NCBI RefSeq assembly: GCF_000337535.1
Contig: NZ_AOIP01000015.1
Span: forward strand, 337,112 to 401,111
Direction of reading: 5' to 3'
DNA: 64,000 nt
DNA from: Natrialba aegyptia DSM 13077
GTDB taxonomy: Archaea; Halobacteriota; Halobacteria; Halobacteriales; Natrialbaceae
The notes beneath the pieces were generated by a model that worked only from the letters and a program-made list of their open reading frames with translations, did not search any database and was not told the DNA's origin. Positions 8,838-18,338 of the stretch are shown in pieces (the stretch's first letter is position 1; every line of letters starts with the position of its first letter). The translations under genes and the position numbers were made by a program.

Positions 8838-9767
8838 ATGGCTGTTGGAATTGAGATACGGCAAGCGACGCACGACGACTACGAGGGCGTCGCGGCCTTT
8901 ACCGAGACGCTCTGGGAGGATCGCGGCGGCGACTACATTCCGGAAATCTACCACGACTGGCTCGAAGAACCGGACGAGAGCCACAAGAAGACGTTCGTCG
9001 CCGACGCCGGCGACGCCATCGCCGGAATCGTCCAGGCCGTCCTGGTGTCGCCCGACGAAGCCTGGTTTCAGGGCATGCGTGTCAACCCCGACTACCAGCG
9101 GCAGGGGCTGAGCGGCCGGCTCAACGATGCCTGCTTCGAGTGGGCCCGCGAGCAGGGTGCGACCGTCGGCCGGATCATGATCTTCTCGTGGAACGCCGCC
9201 TCGCTCGGCGCGGCGCGAACGAGCGGCTTCGAGCCGACGACCGAGTTCAGGATGGCACATCCGAAACCGGACCCGGACGCGTCGGGACCGGATCCGGTCT
9301 CGAACGATCCCGCCACAGCGTGGCGCTACTGGACGCACAGTGACGCCCGAGAACACCTGCGGGGTCTGGGACTCGCGCCGGAGGAAACGTGGGCCGTGCG
9401 CGAACTCACGCGCGAGGATTTCCTGGCGTTCGCGGCCGATCGTGACGATGACACTGCCGTCTTCTCGGTCGAGCGCGACGGAAACGGGGTGGGAGCGGCC
9501 TATCGGGTCCGAAGCTACGAGCGGGAAACCGACGACGGCGAGACCGAAACGTGGGCCGAATACGGCGTCAGTGCCTGGGACGACATCGACGCGGCCCGCT
9601 CGCTGCTCGCCGCACTCTCCCGTGACGCCGCCGCCCTCGACGCGGACCGAACGCGAGTGCTGATCCCCGAGACGACGGCCGCGGTGAGCGACGCCTCGTA
9701 TGCCGGTGTCAGCATCGCCGAGGAACCGGACTTCGTCCTCAGCGCTGCACTCGGTGACGGCGAATAG
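8838..9767 (+). CDS. GNAT-family N-acetyltransferase, two-lobed
   Basis: Cytosolic acyl-CoA-dependent transferase, 309 aa. The N-terminal half is a GNAT fold: IEIRQATHDDYEGVAAF, then the acetyl-CoA motif VNPDYQRQGLSGRL, then NAASLGAARTSGFEPTTEF. The C-terminal half (about 165-309) looks like a degenerate second GNAT-like domain without the Q/RxxGxG/A motif. It lies 7 nt after gatD; GGGAG overlapping the gatD stop region can serve as its ribosome site. Substrate unknown; operon membership does not by itself imply a tRNA role. Confidence 0.85.
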   Translation: MAVGIEIRQATHDDYEGVAAFTETLWEDRGGDYIPEIYHDWLEEPDESHKKTFVADAGDAIAGIVQAVLVSPDEAWFQGMRVNPDYQRQGLSGRLNDACFEWAREQGATVGRIMIFSWNAASLGAARTSGFEPTTEFRMAHPKPDPDASGPDPVSNDPATAWRYWTHSDAREHLRGLGLAPEETWAVRELTREDFLAFAADRDDDTAVFSVERDGNGVGAAYRVRSYERETDDGETETWAEYGVSAWDDIDAARSLLAALSRDAAALDADRTRVLIPETTAAVSDASYAGVSIAEEPDFVLSAALGDGE

Positions 9768-9783
9768 AGATCGCAGGACAGTG

Positions 9784-10068
9784 TTACCCGCCGCTGACCG
9801 GTGGAAACAGCGCCAACTCGTCGTCGGCTTCGAGTTCGGTTGCGAGTCCGTCTTCTTCGACGAGGACGTTCGTGCCGTTTCGCAAGACGTTGATCTGGGA
9901 TCGGAGATCGCCGTCGTCAGTGAGGATGCGCTCGCCGACGGCGGGACGGTCGTCGACGAGTTCGTCGAGGGCGTCGCCGACGGTGTCGCCGGCGGCGGCG
10001 TCGACGGTGACGTGTTTGTCGCCGGCGCGTTCGGCGAGGTCCGCGAACAGTTTCCACTCCGTTGGCAT
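9784..10068 (-). CDS. samp1: Ubiquitin-like small archaeal modifier protein 1 (MoaD family)
   Basis: A 94-residue beta-grasp protein ending in PPVSGG, the exposed C-terminal Gly-Gly that an E1-like enzyme (UbaA) adenylates. SAMP proteins are conjugated to lysines and also carry sulfur for molybdopterin or tRNA thiolation. Conserved features: MPTEWKLFADLAE at the start, a middle LRSQINVLRNGTNV strand and DELALFPPVSGG at the end. The minus-strand ATG at 10068 is taken; longer frames add only a Pro-rich stretch. It sits alone, head to head with the K+ channel gene. Confidence 0.9.
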   Translation of the reverse strand: MPTEWKLFADLAERAGDKHVTVDAAAGDTVGDALDELVDDRPAVGERILTDDGDLRSQINVLRNGTNVLVEEDGLATELEADDELALFPPVSGG

Positions 10069-10208
10069 AGGTGGCGGTATCGGTGCCGGAGGCAAGTAGC
10101 TACCGCTCCGAAGGTGGGTGCCGATGCTGGTCGGAGCGCTGTGGCGCTTGCGATGTGGGTCTAGATCGACGGAGACGCTTAACTACGCCCGGACTGGAAA
10201 CGGTATGT

Positions 10209-11390
10209 ATGGTCGGTGAGCGGGTGACGGAGCGGGTACCGGAGAACTGGCGCTGGGCCGTAACGACGCGCGCAGTCGTCGTCCTCGCGCTGGTTATTGC
10301 GCTGCTCTCAGTTGCCACCGGCATTCTCAGAATCGATCAGGAGGCGGCCGATTTCGGTCCTATCGCACCGCACGTACCGCTCGCCGTCCAGGAAGCCGTC
10401 GGGTTCACCGGTGCACTCACCGGTTTTCTCATGGTCGCCAGCGCGCTCGCGCTCAGGCGCGGCTTGCGCGCCGGCTGGTGGGCGACGCTGCTGTTGTTAC
10501 CGTTGACGGCGATCCAGGGGCTGCTCCAGGCGAGTCAGTACTCGCTGCCGCTCGTCGTGCTGTCGCTGATCTCGATGCCGACGCTCCTCCTCACCCGCAA
10601 GCGCTTCGATCGATCGCTCTCGCTGACGACGACGCAACTCGCCGCGGGCGGCGCGCTCGTCGGCGTCCAGGCCTACGGTACCTTCGGCGCGTACGCGCTC
10701 CGGGACGACTTCGACGGCATCGAGCACCTGCTCGACGCCTTTTACTTCACGCTGATCACCTCGAGCACCGTCGGCTACGGCGACATCGGACCCGAAACCG
10801 CGGAGGCGCAGCTGTTTACCATGTCCGTCGTCGTCCTCGGCGTCGCCAGTTTCGGTATCGCCATCGGGGCGCTCGTCGGGCCCGCGATCCAGGACCGCAT
10901 CTCGAAGACACTCGGAATGATGACCGACTCAGAACTCGAACTCCTAGACGACCACGTCCTCGTCCTCGGCTACGGGGACCTGACCGAACCGATCGTGACC
11001 GAACTCGACGCGACGGGCGAACAGTTTCTCGTCGTCACCGAAAACGAATCAGCGACGGGTTCGCTCACGGACCGCGACATTCGCGTTCTCGATGCGAACC
11101 CGAGCGACGAAGAGCCGCTCCAACGGGCGAAAATAGAAGACGCGCGTGCGGTTCTCGTCGCGACGAACGACGACGCTCGAGACGCCCTGGCGGTTCTCAC
11201 CGCACGCGAACTCCGACCGGACATTCGTATCGTCGCCGCCGCTACCGACCGCGAGAACACGCCGAAACTCGAACGCGCCGGCGCTGACGATGTCATCAGC
11301 CTGGCTGAACTCGGCGGGCACTTGCTGGTCCGCTCGGCGCTCGGGTCGGACGAGTCGCCGGTGGTGTCGCGGTTACTCGAGACGGAATAA
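10209..11390 (+). CDS. Voltage-gated-like K+ channel with RCK (TrkA-N) domain
   Basis: Integral membrane K+ channel, 393 aa. About five hydrophobic helices (first: AVVVLALVIALLSVATGIL) lead to the pore helix and selectivity filter in FYFTLITSSTVGYGDIGP. A last helix (SVVVLGVASFGIAIGALVG) follows, then from about residue 255 a cytoplasmic Rossmann RCK domain (HVLVLGYGDLTEPIVTEL) that gates by nucleotide or ion binding. The strict TVGYGD filter indicates K+ selectivity. Start at ATG 10209, 28 nt after GCTTAACT (10177-10184). A second antiporter and an exchanger follow on the same strand, but with gaps large enough for separate promoters. Confidence 0.9.
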   Translation: MVGERVTERVPENWRWAVTTRAVVVLALVIALLSVATGILRIDQEAADFGPIAPHVPLAVQEAVGFTGALTGFLMVASALALRRGLRAGWWATLLLLPLTAIQGLLQASQYSLPLVVLSLISMPTLLLTRKRFDRSLSLTTTQLAAGGALVGVQAYGTFGAYALRDDFDGIEHLLDAFYFTLITSSTVGYGDIGPETAEAQLFTMSVVVLGVASFGIAIGALVGPAIQDRISKTLGMMTDSELELLDDHVLVLGYGDLTEPIVTELDATGEQFLVVTENESATGSLTDRDIRVLDANPSDEEPLQRAKIEDARAVLVATNDDARDALAVLTARELRPDIRIVAAATDRENTPKLERAGADDVISLAELGGHLLVRSALGSDESPVVSRLLETE

Positions 11391-11757
11391 CGATCCTCGA
11401 TCGTCTTTGCTTGCTGCGTTGGTGGTTACCAGTCGCGTTCGACCGCCAGCATCAACAGAGCCGGTGCTTCCGTGGAGTCAGGCGTCGAACCCCGGACGGC
11501 ATTACGCCGCAAACGGCTGGTCCGAATCCTGTCATCACTCCGCCGAGGGGCTGCTCGTTCTGGCCCCGCAATCGAAGCCGCCGATCACCACATAGCTACC
11601 AGCACGTGAACACCGACCATCCGTAGTTCGTGCTCGCCGCATGCCAGTGTTGCCGCGCTTGCGATCGTATAAGTCCTCGATTATGTCACAGGAACGCCAC
11701 ATATGAAACGAAGGTTCGCGGTCGTGTACGAGCAATGCGACGGCTACCGAGGAAGGT
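11391..11757. other. Intergenic stretch, no gene supported
   Basis: 367 bp between the K+ channel and the antiporter. The only signals I trust are near the right end: GTATAAG at 11668-11674 as a TATA-like box and GAGGA at about 11747-11751 as a ribosome site for the antiporter ATG at 11758. Short frames on both strands here have no family resemblance. Confidence 0.5.
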
Positions 11758-14028
11758 ATGGAAGTAATCGAACCGCTCAGTCACCACGAACTGTTGGTCG
11801 TCATCGCCCAGCTCACCGTCTTGCTCTTCGTCGCACGGCTGCTCGGCGAACTGCTCAGTTCGATCGGCCAACCCGCGGTCGTCGGCGAACTCCTTGCGGG
11901 GGTCCTGCTCGGGCCCTCCCTGTTCGGCCTCGTCGCGCCGGGTGCGTACGAGGCGCTGTTCGTCGTCTCGGAGAGTCAGTTTCACCTGCTCGAGATCGTC
12001 TCCTGGATCGGGCTCATTATGCTGCTGGTCGTTACCGGTCTCGAGACGGATATCGATCTCATTATCGCGAACGGGCGAACGGCGATCGTTCTCTCGCTCG
12101 GCGGGATCATCGTCCCGTTTACGACCGGATTTGCGCTAGGATGGGTCCTGCCGGCCGAGTTCATCGCCGCGCCGGCGCAACGACTCGTGTTCAGCCTGTT
12201 TATCGCCACCGCAATGAGCATCTCGGCGATCCCGGTTATCGCGAAGGTGCTCATCGAACTCGATGTCGTTCGACGCGACGTGGGGCAGTTGATCCTCGCG
12301 GCCGGGATGGTCGACGACACGATCGGGTGGGTCTTGCTGGCCACCGTCGCGGGGCTCGCTCGGACGGGTGTCGTGGATGTCGGGTCGGCCGCAACGACCG
12401 TCCTCTCGGTGCTCGCGTTCCTCGGCATTTCGTTTACGATCGGCCGTCGGGTTGTCGCGGAGACGATCACATGGGTGGATAACGCCGTCGGCAGCGATGC
12501 CGCATTGCTGTCTACGGCGATGCTCTTCGCGCTCGCCGCGGGGGCGATCACGCAGTACATGGGGCTCGAAGCGATTCTCGGCGCGTTCGTCGTCGGCGTG
12601 CTGGTCGGACAGGTAAACCGGTTTGACTACCGGGTTCGACACAGTTTCGAGACGATGACGCTGTCCATCTTCGCGCCGCTTTTCTTCGCTATCGCTGGAC
12701 TGCGGATGGATATCGCGGCGCTGGCCGATCCGACCGTGTTCACCGTCGGGCTCGTCGTCTTCGCCGTCGCCTGCGTCGGAAAGTTCGGCGGGATCCTCGG
12801 CGTTTCCCGCCCGGCCGGGCTCTCGGTCTGGGAGGGGATTACGATCGGCGGCGGAATGAACGCGCGCGGGGCGATGGAGATCATCGTGGCCACGATCGGA
12901 CTCGGGTTGGGGATCCTAACGACGAGCACGTACAGCATCATCGTGGCGGTCGCTATCGGCACGTCGCTGATGGCCCCCGCGATCATGCGCTGGTCGATTC
13001 CGAAGATCGAAATGAGCGAGCAAGAGCGCACGCGGATCGAGCGCGAGCGATACTTACAAGAGAGCTTCGTCAACAACCTCACTCGGGTGCTGCTGCCGAC
13101 GCGGGGCTCCGTCGACACCCAGTACGCCGCCCGACTGGTCAGTTCCCTGTTTCGCGATCGCCAGACGGATATCGATCTCCTCTGTATCGACGAGTTCGCG
13201 TCGTCGAGTCGACGGGGCGGCGGACTCCGCGAGCGCCTCACGCGACTCGGGCGGTTTCTCGCCGGAGGCGGCGTCGGGTCATCGGAGACGGGGCCAAACC
13301 GGCGAGCGGATATCGAGGCGACCGATCGTCGCTTCGCACGGATCGAAGCGCGACTCAGCGAGCAGGCGGGCTCGACGCGGCGTCTCGTCCGAGGACTCGA
13401 CGGGAGCGCGTCGGACACGATCCTCGAGCAGGCAAACGCGGGATACGACTTGGTCGTGCTCGGCGAACGAACGCTCGGGAGCGATTCGGAGACGCCGTTG
13501 TTTAGCAGGACGATCGACCGCGTTATTCAACGGACGCCATGTCCGACCATGGTCGTCAGCACGTCCGATGCCGTGAAACGAACGCCGGCGCTGATAGACG
13601 ACCCGATACGGCGCATTCTCCTGCCGACGGTCGGCACCCGATCCAGTCGCCACGCCGCCGAGGCGGCGTTCGCCATCGCGACCGCCGAGAACGCCCTGGT
13701 CGAAATCGCCCACGTGGTCGCCGATCCGCAACCGAGCGACCGATTCGCCGGCGGAGCCGATCTCTCGGACGCGCGGGACATCGGCGGTCAGATCGTCGAT
13801 CGAGAGGCGGAACTCGGGAGGCAACTCGGTGCGAAGGTCGTAACCACGGTTACGGCGGCGGACAACCCCGGTGCAGCGCTCGTCGCGCTCGCCGATCGGA
13901 ACGACGCCGATCTGATCGTGATGGGATCGAACACGCGTCCAATCTCCCGACGGGCGTTCTTCGGTCCTAACGTCGAGTACGTCGTTACCAACGCCCCCTG
14001 TCCCGTCGCGGTACTGAACTCGGTGTGA
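11758..14028 (+). CDS. Monovalent cation:H+ antiporter (CPA2/Kef type) with two Usp domains
   Basis: Membrane antiporter fused to a cytosolic sensor, 756 aa. Residues about 10-410 are a Na+/H+-exchanger-type membrane domain of about twelve helices (IGQPAVVGELLAGVLLGPSL, the VVTGLETDIDL region, GMVDDTIGWVLL with paired Asp, GGGMNARGAMEIIVATIGLG). Two universal-stress (Usp) repeats follow: RVLLPTRGSVDTQYAARLVS (from about 436) and RRILLPTVGTRSSRHAAEAA (from about 615), the latter ending in DLIVMGSNTRPISRR and a PCPVAVL strand. Usp domains bind nucleotides and probably gate transport. The ATG is preceded by GAGGA. Na+ or K+ specificity cannot be read from sequence. Confidence 0.9.
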   Translation: MEVIEPLSHHELLVVIAQLTVLLFVARLLGELLSSIGQPAVVGELLAGVLLGPSLFGLVAPGAYEALFVVSESQFHLLEIVSWIGLIMLLVVTGLETDIDLIIANGRTAIVLSLGGIIVPFTTGFALGWVLPAEFIAAPAQRLVFSLFIATAMSISAIPVIAKVLIELDVVRRDVGQLILAAGMVDDTIGWVLLATVAGLARTGVVDVGSAATTVLSVLAFLGISFTIGRRVVAETITWVDNAVGSDAALLSTAMLFALAAGAITQYMGLEAILGAFVVGVLVGQVNRFDYRVRHSFETMTLSIFAPLFFAIAGLRMDIAALADPTVFTVGLVVFAVACVGKFGGILGVSRPAGLSVWEGITIGGGMNARGAMEIIVATIGLGLGILTTSTYSIIVAVAIGTSLMAPAIMRWSIPKIEMSEQERTRIERERYLQESFVNNLTRVLLPTRGSVDTQYAARLVSSLFRDRQTDIDLLCIDEFASSSRRGGGLRERLTRLGRFLAGGGVGSSETGPNRRADIEATDRRFARIEARLSEQAGSTRRLVRGLDGSASDTILEQANAGYDLVVLGERTLGSDSETPLFSRTIDRVIQRTPCPTMVVSTSDAVKRTPALIDDPIRRILLPTVGTRSSRHAAEAAFAIATAENALVEIAHVVADPQPSDRFAGGADLSDARDIGGQIVDREAELGRQLGAKVVTTVTAADNPGAALVALADRNDADLIVMGSNTRPISRRAFFGPNVEYVVTNAPCPVAVLNSV

Positions 14029-14210
14029 GGTCCTCCCGGCCGTATTCGGGCGATCGACCGCGTTTCCGGCCGGTCACGGACGACGTGACCGACGATACCG
14101 AGGAAAGAATAGATAGCCGATAGATGGGTGTCAGACAGCAGCAGCTTCCCCGAACGGACAGGTGACGTTGACGGCAGAACACATACGGGCGGTATCGGCG
14201 TATCGAAGAT

Positions 14211-15491
14211 ATGAACGAACGTGGGGTTAGACCGCTCTTTCCCGTCCTCGTTGCGCTGTTGCTCACGGCTCCGTGGCTCACCGTCGCAGCAACCGGACTG
14301 ACACCGGATCTGGTGGCGACGGTCGCCCTCTCGGGAACTTCGATCCTCGGTACGGCGTTCTTGCTCGCCTGGGCCGCTGAAACCGCCGAAAAAGACGTTT
14401 CTCGTTCGTTCGCTATCGCGGTGCTAGCGGTGTTGGCGGTCGCCCCGGAGTACGCGGTCGATGCGCTTTACGCGTGGGAAGCGGGTATCGCTCCGGCGAC
14501 GACCGCCTCGCGGGAAGCGGCCGACCTCGCGGTCGCGAACATGACCGGAGCCAACCGCATCCTCATCGGCATCGGCTGGTCGGGGATCGTGCTGTTTACC
14601 ATCGCCCGGACAAAGAGGGTCCGCGATAGAAACGTCGAACACGTCGACGGCTTTCTCGCCGACCGCGTTCACCTCGATCGCGAACTCTCGCTCGAGATCG
14701 TCTTCCTGTTCGTCGCGACGGTCTACGCCTTCTTTATCCCGATAACGGGATCGATCGCGATACACGACATGGTCGTTCTCGTCGGTCTCTACGGTGTGTA
14801 CATCCTCGCCGCGATCCGGACGCCGCCCACGGAGGAGGAGTACGTCGGCGTTCCGGCCTACCTGCAGTCGTTTCGAAAACCGTACCGGATCTCGACCGTC
14901 ATCGCGCTGTTTGTCTTCTCCGGCGCGACGATCCTCATCGCGGTCGAACCGTTCGCCCACGGCCTGGAAGCACTCGGGCTCCAGTACGGAATCCAGCCGT
15001 TTCTGATGATCTAGTGGGTCGCCCCGCTCGCGAGCGAAACCCCCGAGTTCATCATCGTCGTCTTGCTCGTGACGGAGGCCCGCTCGAGCGCCTCGTTCAA
15101 CGCGTTGATCTCCTCGAAGCTCAACCAGTGGACGCTGCTGATCGGGACGCTCGTGCTCGTCTACAGCGTCTCGCTCGGGAATTACGGTTCATTGCCGTTA
15201 GGGACGCGACAGGCCGGCGAGATCTGGCTCACCGCCGCCCAGAGTTACTTCGCGATTTCGCTGCTCATCGATCTGCAAATCAGCGCCCGCGAAGCGCTCG
15301 CCTTGCTCTCGCTCTTTCTCGTGCAGTTGCACCCGACGTTTCACCGGCACGAGTGGCTCCTCGCGTTCACCGCGCTGTATCTCGTGCTCGGAACGATGCT
15401 GCTCGTCCGTCGGTTCGAGGACGTTCGCAGGGTGATGGAACTCGCCCGCAAGCGGGTACACGGAGCGTCCGTAAAGCGGGAGCGGGAGTAA
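14211..15491 (+). pseudogene. Na+/Ca2+ exchanger (CaCA family) interrupted by an in-frame TAG
   Basis: The full frame from 14211 to 15491 encodes one exchanger of about 426 residues, broken by TAG at 15012-15014. The first half (267 aa) has the alpha-1 repeat (VAPEYAVDALYAWEAG, ANMTGANRILIGIGW) and several helices. Directly after the stop the same frame resumes with WVAPLASETPEFIIVV and NALISSKLNQWTLLIGT, the alpha-2 repeat, and ends in a normal basic tail. In intact relatives I recall a Gln at this site, so a single CAG-to-TAG change would explain it. TTG (15063) or GTG (15069) could restart translation but would lose APLASE. Options: recent pseudogene, two-part protein, readthrough, or sequencing error. 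Confidence 0.8.
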
Positions 15492-15571
15492 CACCGCGGT
15501 GAGCACGATTCGAGCCACCGACCGCGATACGGACGACGCTGACGAACCGCCGACGCTCGAACGGTGGGCCG

Positions 15572-16231
15572 CTACTCCGACTCGGGTGCTCCCTCTAAAA
15601 TTGCCACCCCGCTCGAGGCTCCGATCCGCTCCGCGCCGGCGTCGATCATCGCCATCGCCTCGTCGTAGCTGCCGATCCCGCCGCTTGCCTTCACGGGGAG
15701 GTACTCGCTCATGAGTGCGACGTCTTCGACGGTCGCTCCACCATCGGCGAACCCGGTCGACGTCTTGACCATCGCCGCGTCCGCCGCGACGGCGGCCTCG
15801 CAGGCCCGCCGCTTCTCTTCGTCAGTGAGCAGCGCCGTCTCGATGATCACCTTGACCGGAATCGGCACCGCGGCGACGAGTTCAGCCAGTTCGGCGCGAA
15901 CGGCGTCGTCCTCGCCGGCCTTCAGGCGGCCGACGTTGATGACGACGTCGAGTTCGTCCGCGCCGGCCTGCCAGGCCGCCACGCCCTCGCGGCGTTTGAC
16001 CTCGTGGTCGTGCTGGCCGTGGGGAAAGCCGACGACCGTCGCGATGGTCACGTCGGGAGCGTACTCGAACTCGACGGCCTCGGCGACGGCGTAGGGTGGA
16101 ATACAGGCGTTCATGCCGTGGTCGCCGGCCGCCGCGAGGACGGCTTCGACGTCGGCGGGCGTCGTTTCGGGGCCGAGCACCGTGTGATCGATCAGCGGTG
16201 CGAGCTCGCTTCGAGTGAGTTCCGTGGCCAT
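15572..16231 (-). CDS. deoC: Deoxyribose-phosphate aldolase
   Basis: Cytosolic class I aldolase that splits 2-deoxyribose-5-phosphate into acetaldehyde and glyceraldehyde-3-phosphate, the last step of deoxynucleoside breakdown. 219 aa, normal length for the short archaeal/bacterial form. Schiff-base Lys lies in MVKTSTGF, the second Lys in PVKASGGI, and [12 protein letters not shown] contains the acidic catalytic residue. Divergent from the ribose-1,5-bisphosphate isomerase gene with a 71-bp gap, so both sugar branches of nucleoside catabolism share one promoter region. Confidence 0.95.
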   Translation of the reverse strand: MATELTRSELAPLIDHTVLGPETTPADVEAVLAAAGDHGMNACIPPYAVAEAVEFEYAPDVTIATVVGFPHGQHDHEVKRREGVAAWQAGADELDVVINVGRLKAGEDDAVRAELAELVAAVPIPVKVIIETALLTDEEKRRACEAAVAADAAMVKTSTGFADGGATVEDVALMSEYLPVKASGGIGSYDEAMAMIDAGAERIGASSGVAILEGAPESE

Positions 16232-16302
16232 AGCGGACCGACTCGGCGGACGTGCAAAAACCCGCCCGATTACTTTTGGCCTGTGGCGTGTAACCGGATG
16301 GC

Positions 16303-17283
16303 ATGGATTCGGACCAGCCTGTCGTCGATCCGGCCGTCACGGCAACTGCCGACGATATCGCGGCGATGCGGATTCGCGGGGCGGCGACGATCGCGGACGC
16401 GGCCGCAGCGGCGCTTGCGACGCAGGCGGAACGCTCCGACGCGGCGACCCCGGCGGCGTTCGAACGCGATCTGCGGGCCAGTGCACGCGAACTCTACGAG
16501 ACGCGCCCGACGGCGGTCAGTCTGCCGAACGCACTCCGGTACGTGCTCCGCGGAACGGAGGGCGATACCGTCTCGGCACTGCAATCGTCGACCGTCGAGT
16601 CCGCCGAGACGTTCCGCGCTGAACTCGAGCAGGCCCAGTCAAAACTGGGGGACATCGGCGCGAATCGGTTGCGTGACGGCGATATCGTGATGACTCACTG
16701 CCATTCGACCGACGCGCTCGCGTGCATCGAGGCGGCGCTCGAGTCGGGGACGGCCGTCGAGGCGATCGTCAAGGAAACGCGTCCCAGAAAGCAAGGTCAC
16801 ATCACGGCCCAGCGGTTGCGGGAGTTGGGCGTGCCGGTGACGCTGATCGTCGACAACGCGGCGCGTCGGTATCTGGACGAGACGGATCACGTCCTCGTCG
16901 GGGCGGACAGCATCGCTGCGGACGGGAGCGTCATCAACAAGATCGGCACCAGCGGACTGGCGGTCAACGCGCGCGAACGCGGCGTTCCCGTGATGGTTGC
17001 GGCCCAGACGATCAAACTGCATCCGGACACGATGACGGGACAGACGGTCGCGATCGAGATGCGCGAGGAGACGGAAGTGCTCTCGGCGGACGAGCGGACG
17101 GCGATCGATGGGAACGCCGACGGGATGCCGCCCTTGCGCGTCGAAAACCCCGCGTTCGACGTTACCCCGCCGCGCTACGTCGATGCGATCGTCACCGAAC
17201 GCGGCCAGTTCCCGCCCGAGAGCATCGTCACGCTCATGCGCGAACTGTTCGGCGAAACGACTGCCGAACCCTGGGACGGCTAA
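16303..17283 (+). CDS. Ribose 1,5-bisphosphate isomerase (eIF2B-like fold)
   Basis: Converts ribose-1,5-bisphosphate to ribulose-1,5-bisphosphate in archaeal nucleoside degradation. 326 aa. The conserved [14 protein letters not shown] segment is at the N-terminus. The catalytic Cys133 lies in MTHCHSTDA and Asp202 in [12 protein letters not shown], matching the Cys/Asp pair known for the Thermococcus enzyme. The C-terminus ends in [14 protein letters not shown]. Initiation factor 2B subunits share the fold but lack this Cys/Asp pattern. ATG 16303 follows ACTTTTGG (16272-16279) by 28 nt. Part of the cluster with a PfkB kinase and a nucleoside phosphorylase downstream. Confidence 0.92.
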   Translation: MDSDQPVVDPAVTATADDIAAMRIRGAATIADAAAAALATQAERSDAATPAAFERDLRASARELYETRPTAVSLPNALRYVLRGTEGDTVSALQSSTVESAETFRAELEQAQSKLGDIGANRLRDGDIVMTHCHSTDALACIEAALESGTAVEAIVKETRPRKQGHITAQRLRELGVPVTLIVDNAARRYLDETDHVLVGADSIAADGSVINKIGTSGLAVNARERGVPVMVAAQTIKLHPDTMTGQTVAIEMREETEVLSADERTAIDGNADGMPPLRVENPAFDVTPPRYVDAIVTERGQFPPESIVTLMRELFGETTAEPWDG

Positions 17284-17484
17284 CACCCACCACCCCGGCG
17301 ACACGCTACTCCGTCCCCTGTCCGGTTCTCTGCGCTTCCATTCGGCTCCGAATCTCGCTCCGTGCTTTGCGCTTTCCGGTGCCCGCGTCTCGCTTGCCCC
17401 GTGTCCGCGCTCGAGACCATCTTCCGCCCCGAAGTGTCACCGCTGATCGGAAAGTGTTAGTTACTGGTGTCGACAGTAGGGGGT

Positions 17485-18306
17485 ATGGTATTGCCTGAAG
17501 GATTCGTGCTGCCACCGTGGTACCTGTTGGTGCCGCTGCTCGCCGTGCTGGGGGGTGTCGTCGCACTGCTGTGGGCGCTGGATCCGCCGGTCACCGACCG
17601 GACCGTTCTCGCGTTGACCCCGTGGATGATGTTCGGGGCGACGTTACACGTCCTGCACCGGTTCGAGGCCTATCCGGATTCGATCGAAGTCCTGTTTGCC
17701 ACGCCAACGGTCTATCTCATCACGGCGACCGGGGCCGGACTCGTCTGGATTCTCTCGATTTTCATCTATACGGGCGGGCTCCAGCCCTCGATCGAACGCG
17801 TTCTCGGGACCGTCGGCACCGGCTTCTTCGTCGTCTTTACGATGTTCGCACTCCTCCAGAGTCTCGAGTCGGGAACGTTCGAGCCGTTCTGGTCCGTTAT
17901 CGCCGTCGTCGCCGCGGGTATCGCGACCGCCGTCGCCTGGCTCGTCCTCGGACTCTGGTTTACCGATGTCGCCGCAGTCACGGCCACGACCGGCGTGCTC
18001 GTTATTTTCGGCCACGCACTCGACGCCGTCTCGACGGCCATCGGCTACGACGTGCTCAACGCCGGCGAGGAAGTCCCCCTCTCGGCGCTCATCCTTACTG
18101 TCGGCGACGAACTGCCGACCGCCGAGTTCATCGGCGCGGGTTGGCTGTTCGTCGTCGTCAAGGTCGCCCTCGTGATGGGCGTCCTCGGACTGTTCCGCGA
18201 GTACGTCGAGGACGCGCCGCGCCAGGCCCGACTACTGCTTGCGTTCATCGCGGCCGTCGGCTTCGGACCGGGGATTCACAACGTCATCCTATTCGCAGTT
18301 GCCTAG
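17485..18306 (+). CDS. DUF63 family membrane protein
   Basis: Polytopic membrane protein of 273 aa with about seven or eight hydrophobic helices (YLLVPLLAVLGGVVALLWAL, MMFGATLHVLHRF, FVVFTMFALL). The sequence matches the archaeal DUF63 family, including LHVLHRFEAYPDS and the GHALDAVSTAIGYDV segment. DUF63 proteins have no established function. The gene lies between ribose-1,5-bisphosphate isomerase and the PfkB kinase on the same strand, with 32 nt before the kinase start, so a link to nucleoside or sugar handling, for example uptake, is a reasonable guess only. The start at 17485 is 25 nt after GTTAGTTAC (17456-17464). Confidence 0.87.
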   Translation: MVLPEGFVLPPWYLLVPLLAVLGGVVALLWALDPPVTDRTVLALTPWMMFGATLHVLHRFEAYPDSIEVLFATPTVYLITATGAGLVWILSIFIYTGGLQPSIERVLGTVGTGFFVVFTMFALLQSLESGTFEPFWSVIAVVAAGIATAVAWLVLGLWFTDVAAVTATTGVLVIFGHALDAVSTAIGYDVLNAGEEVPLSALILTVGDELPTAEFIGAGWLFVVVKVALVMGVLGLFREYVEDAPRQARLLLAFIAAVGFGPGIHNVILFAVA

Positions 18307-18338
18307 ACTTTTCTCGTCGGCGGTCGTCGGTTCGGTGC

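Noticed and set aside
11395-11510. Minus-strand frame ending LLMLAVERDW, possible C-terminal gene remnant
   Set aside because: Too short, no start and no recognisable family.
11703-12482. 259-codon frame starting 55 bp before the antiporter
   Set aside because: Out of frame with the antiporter, Arg-rich translation; a frame shadow.
15012-15014. TAG as pyrrolysine codon
   Set aside because: No pyrrolysine machinery is visible, other genes in the window end with TAG, and the family position is most likely Gln.
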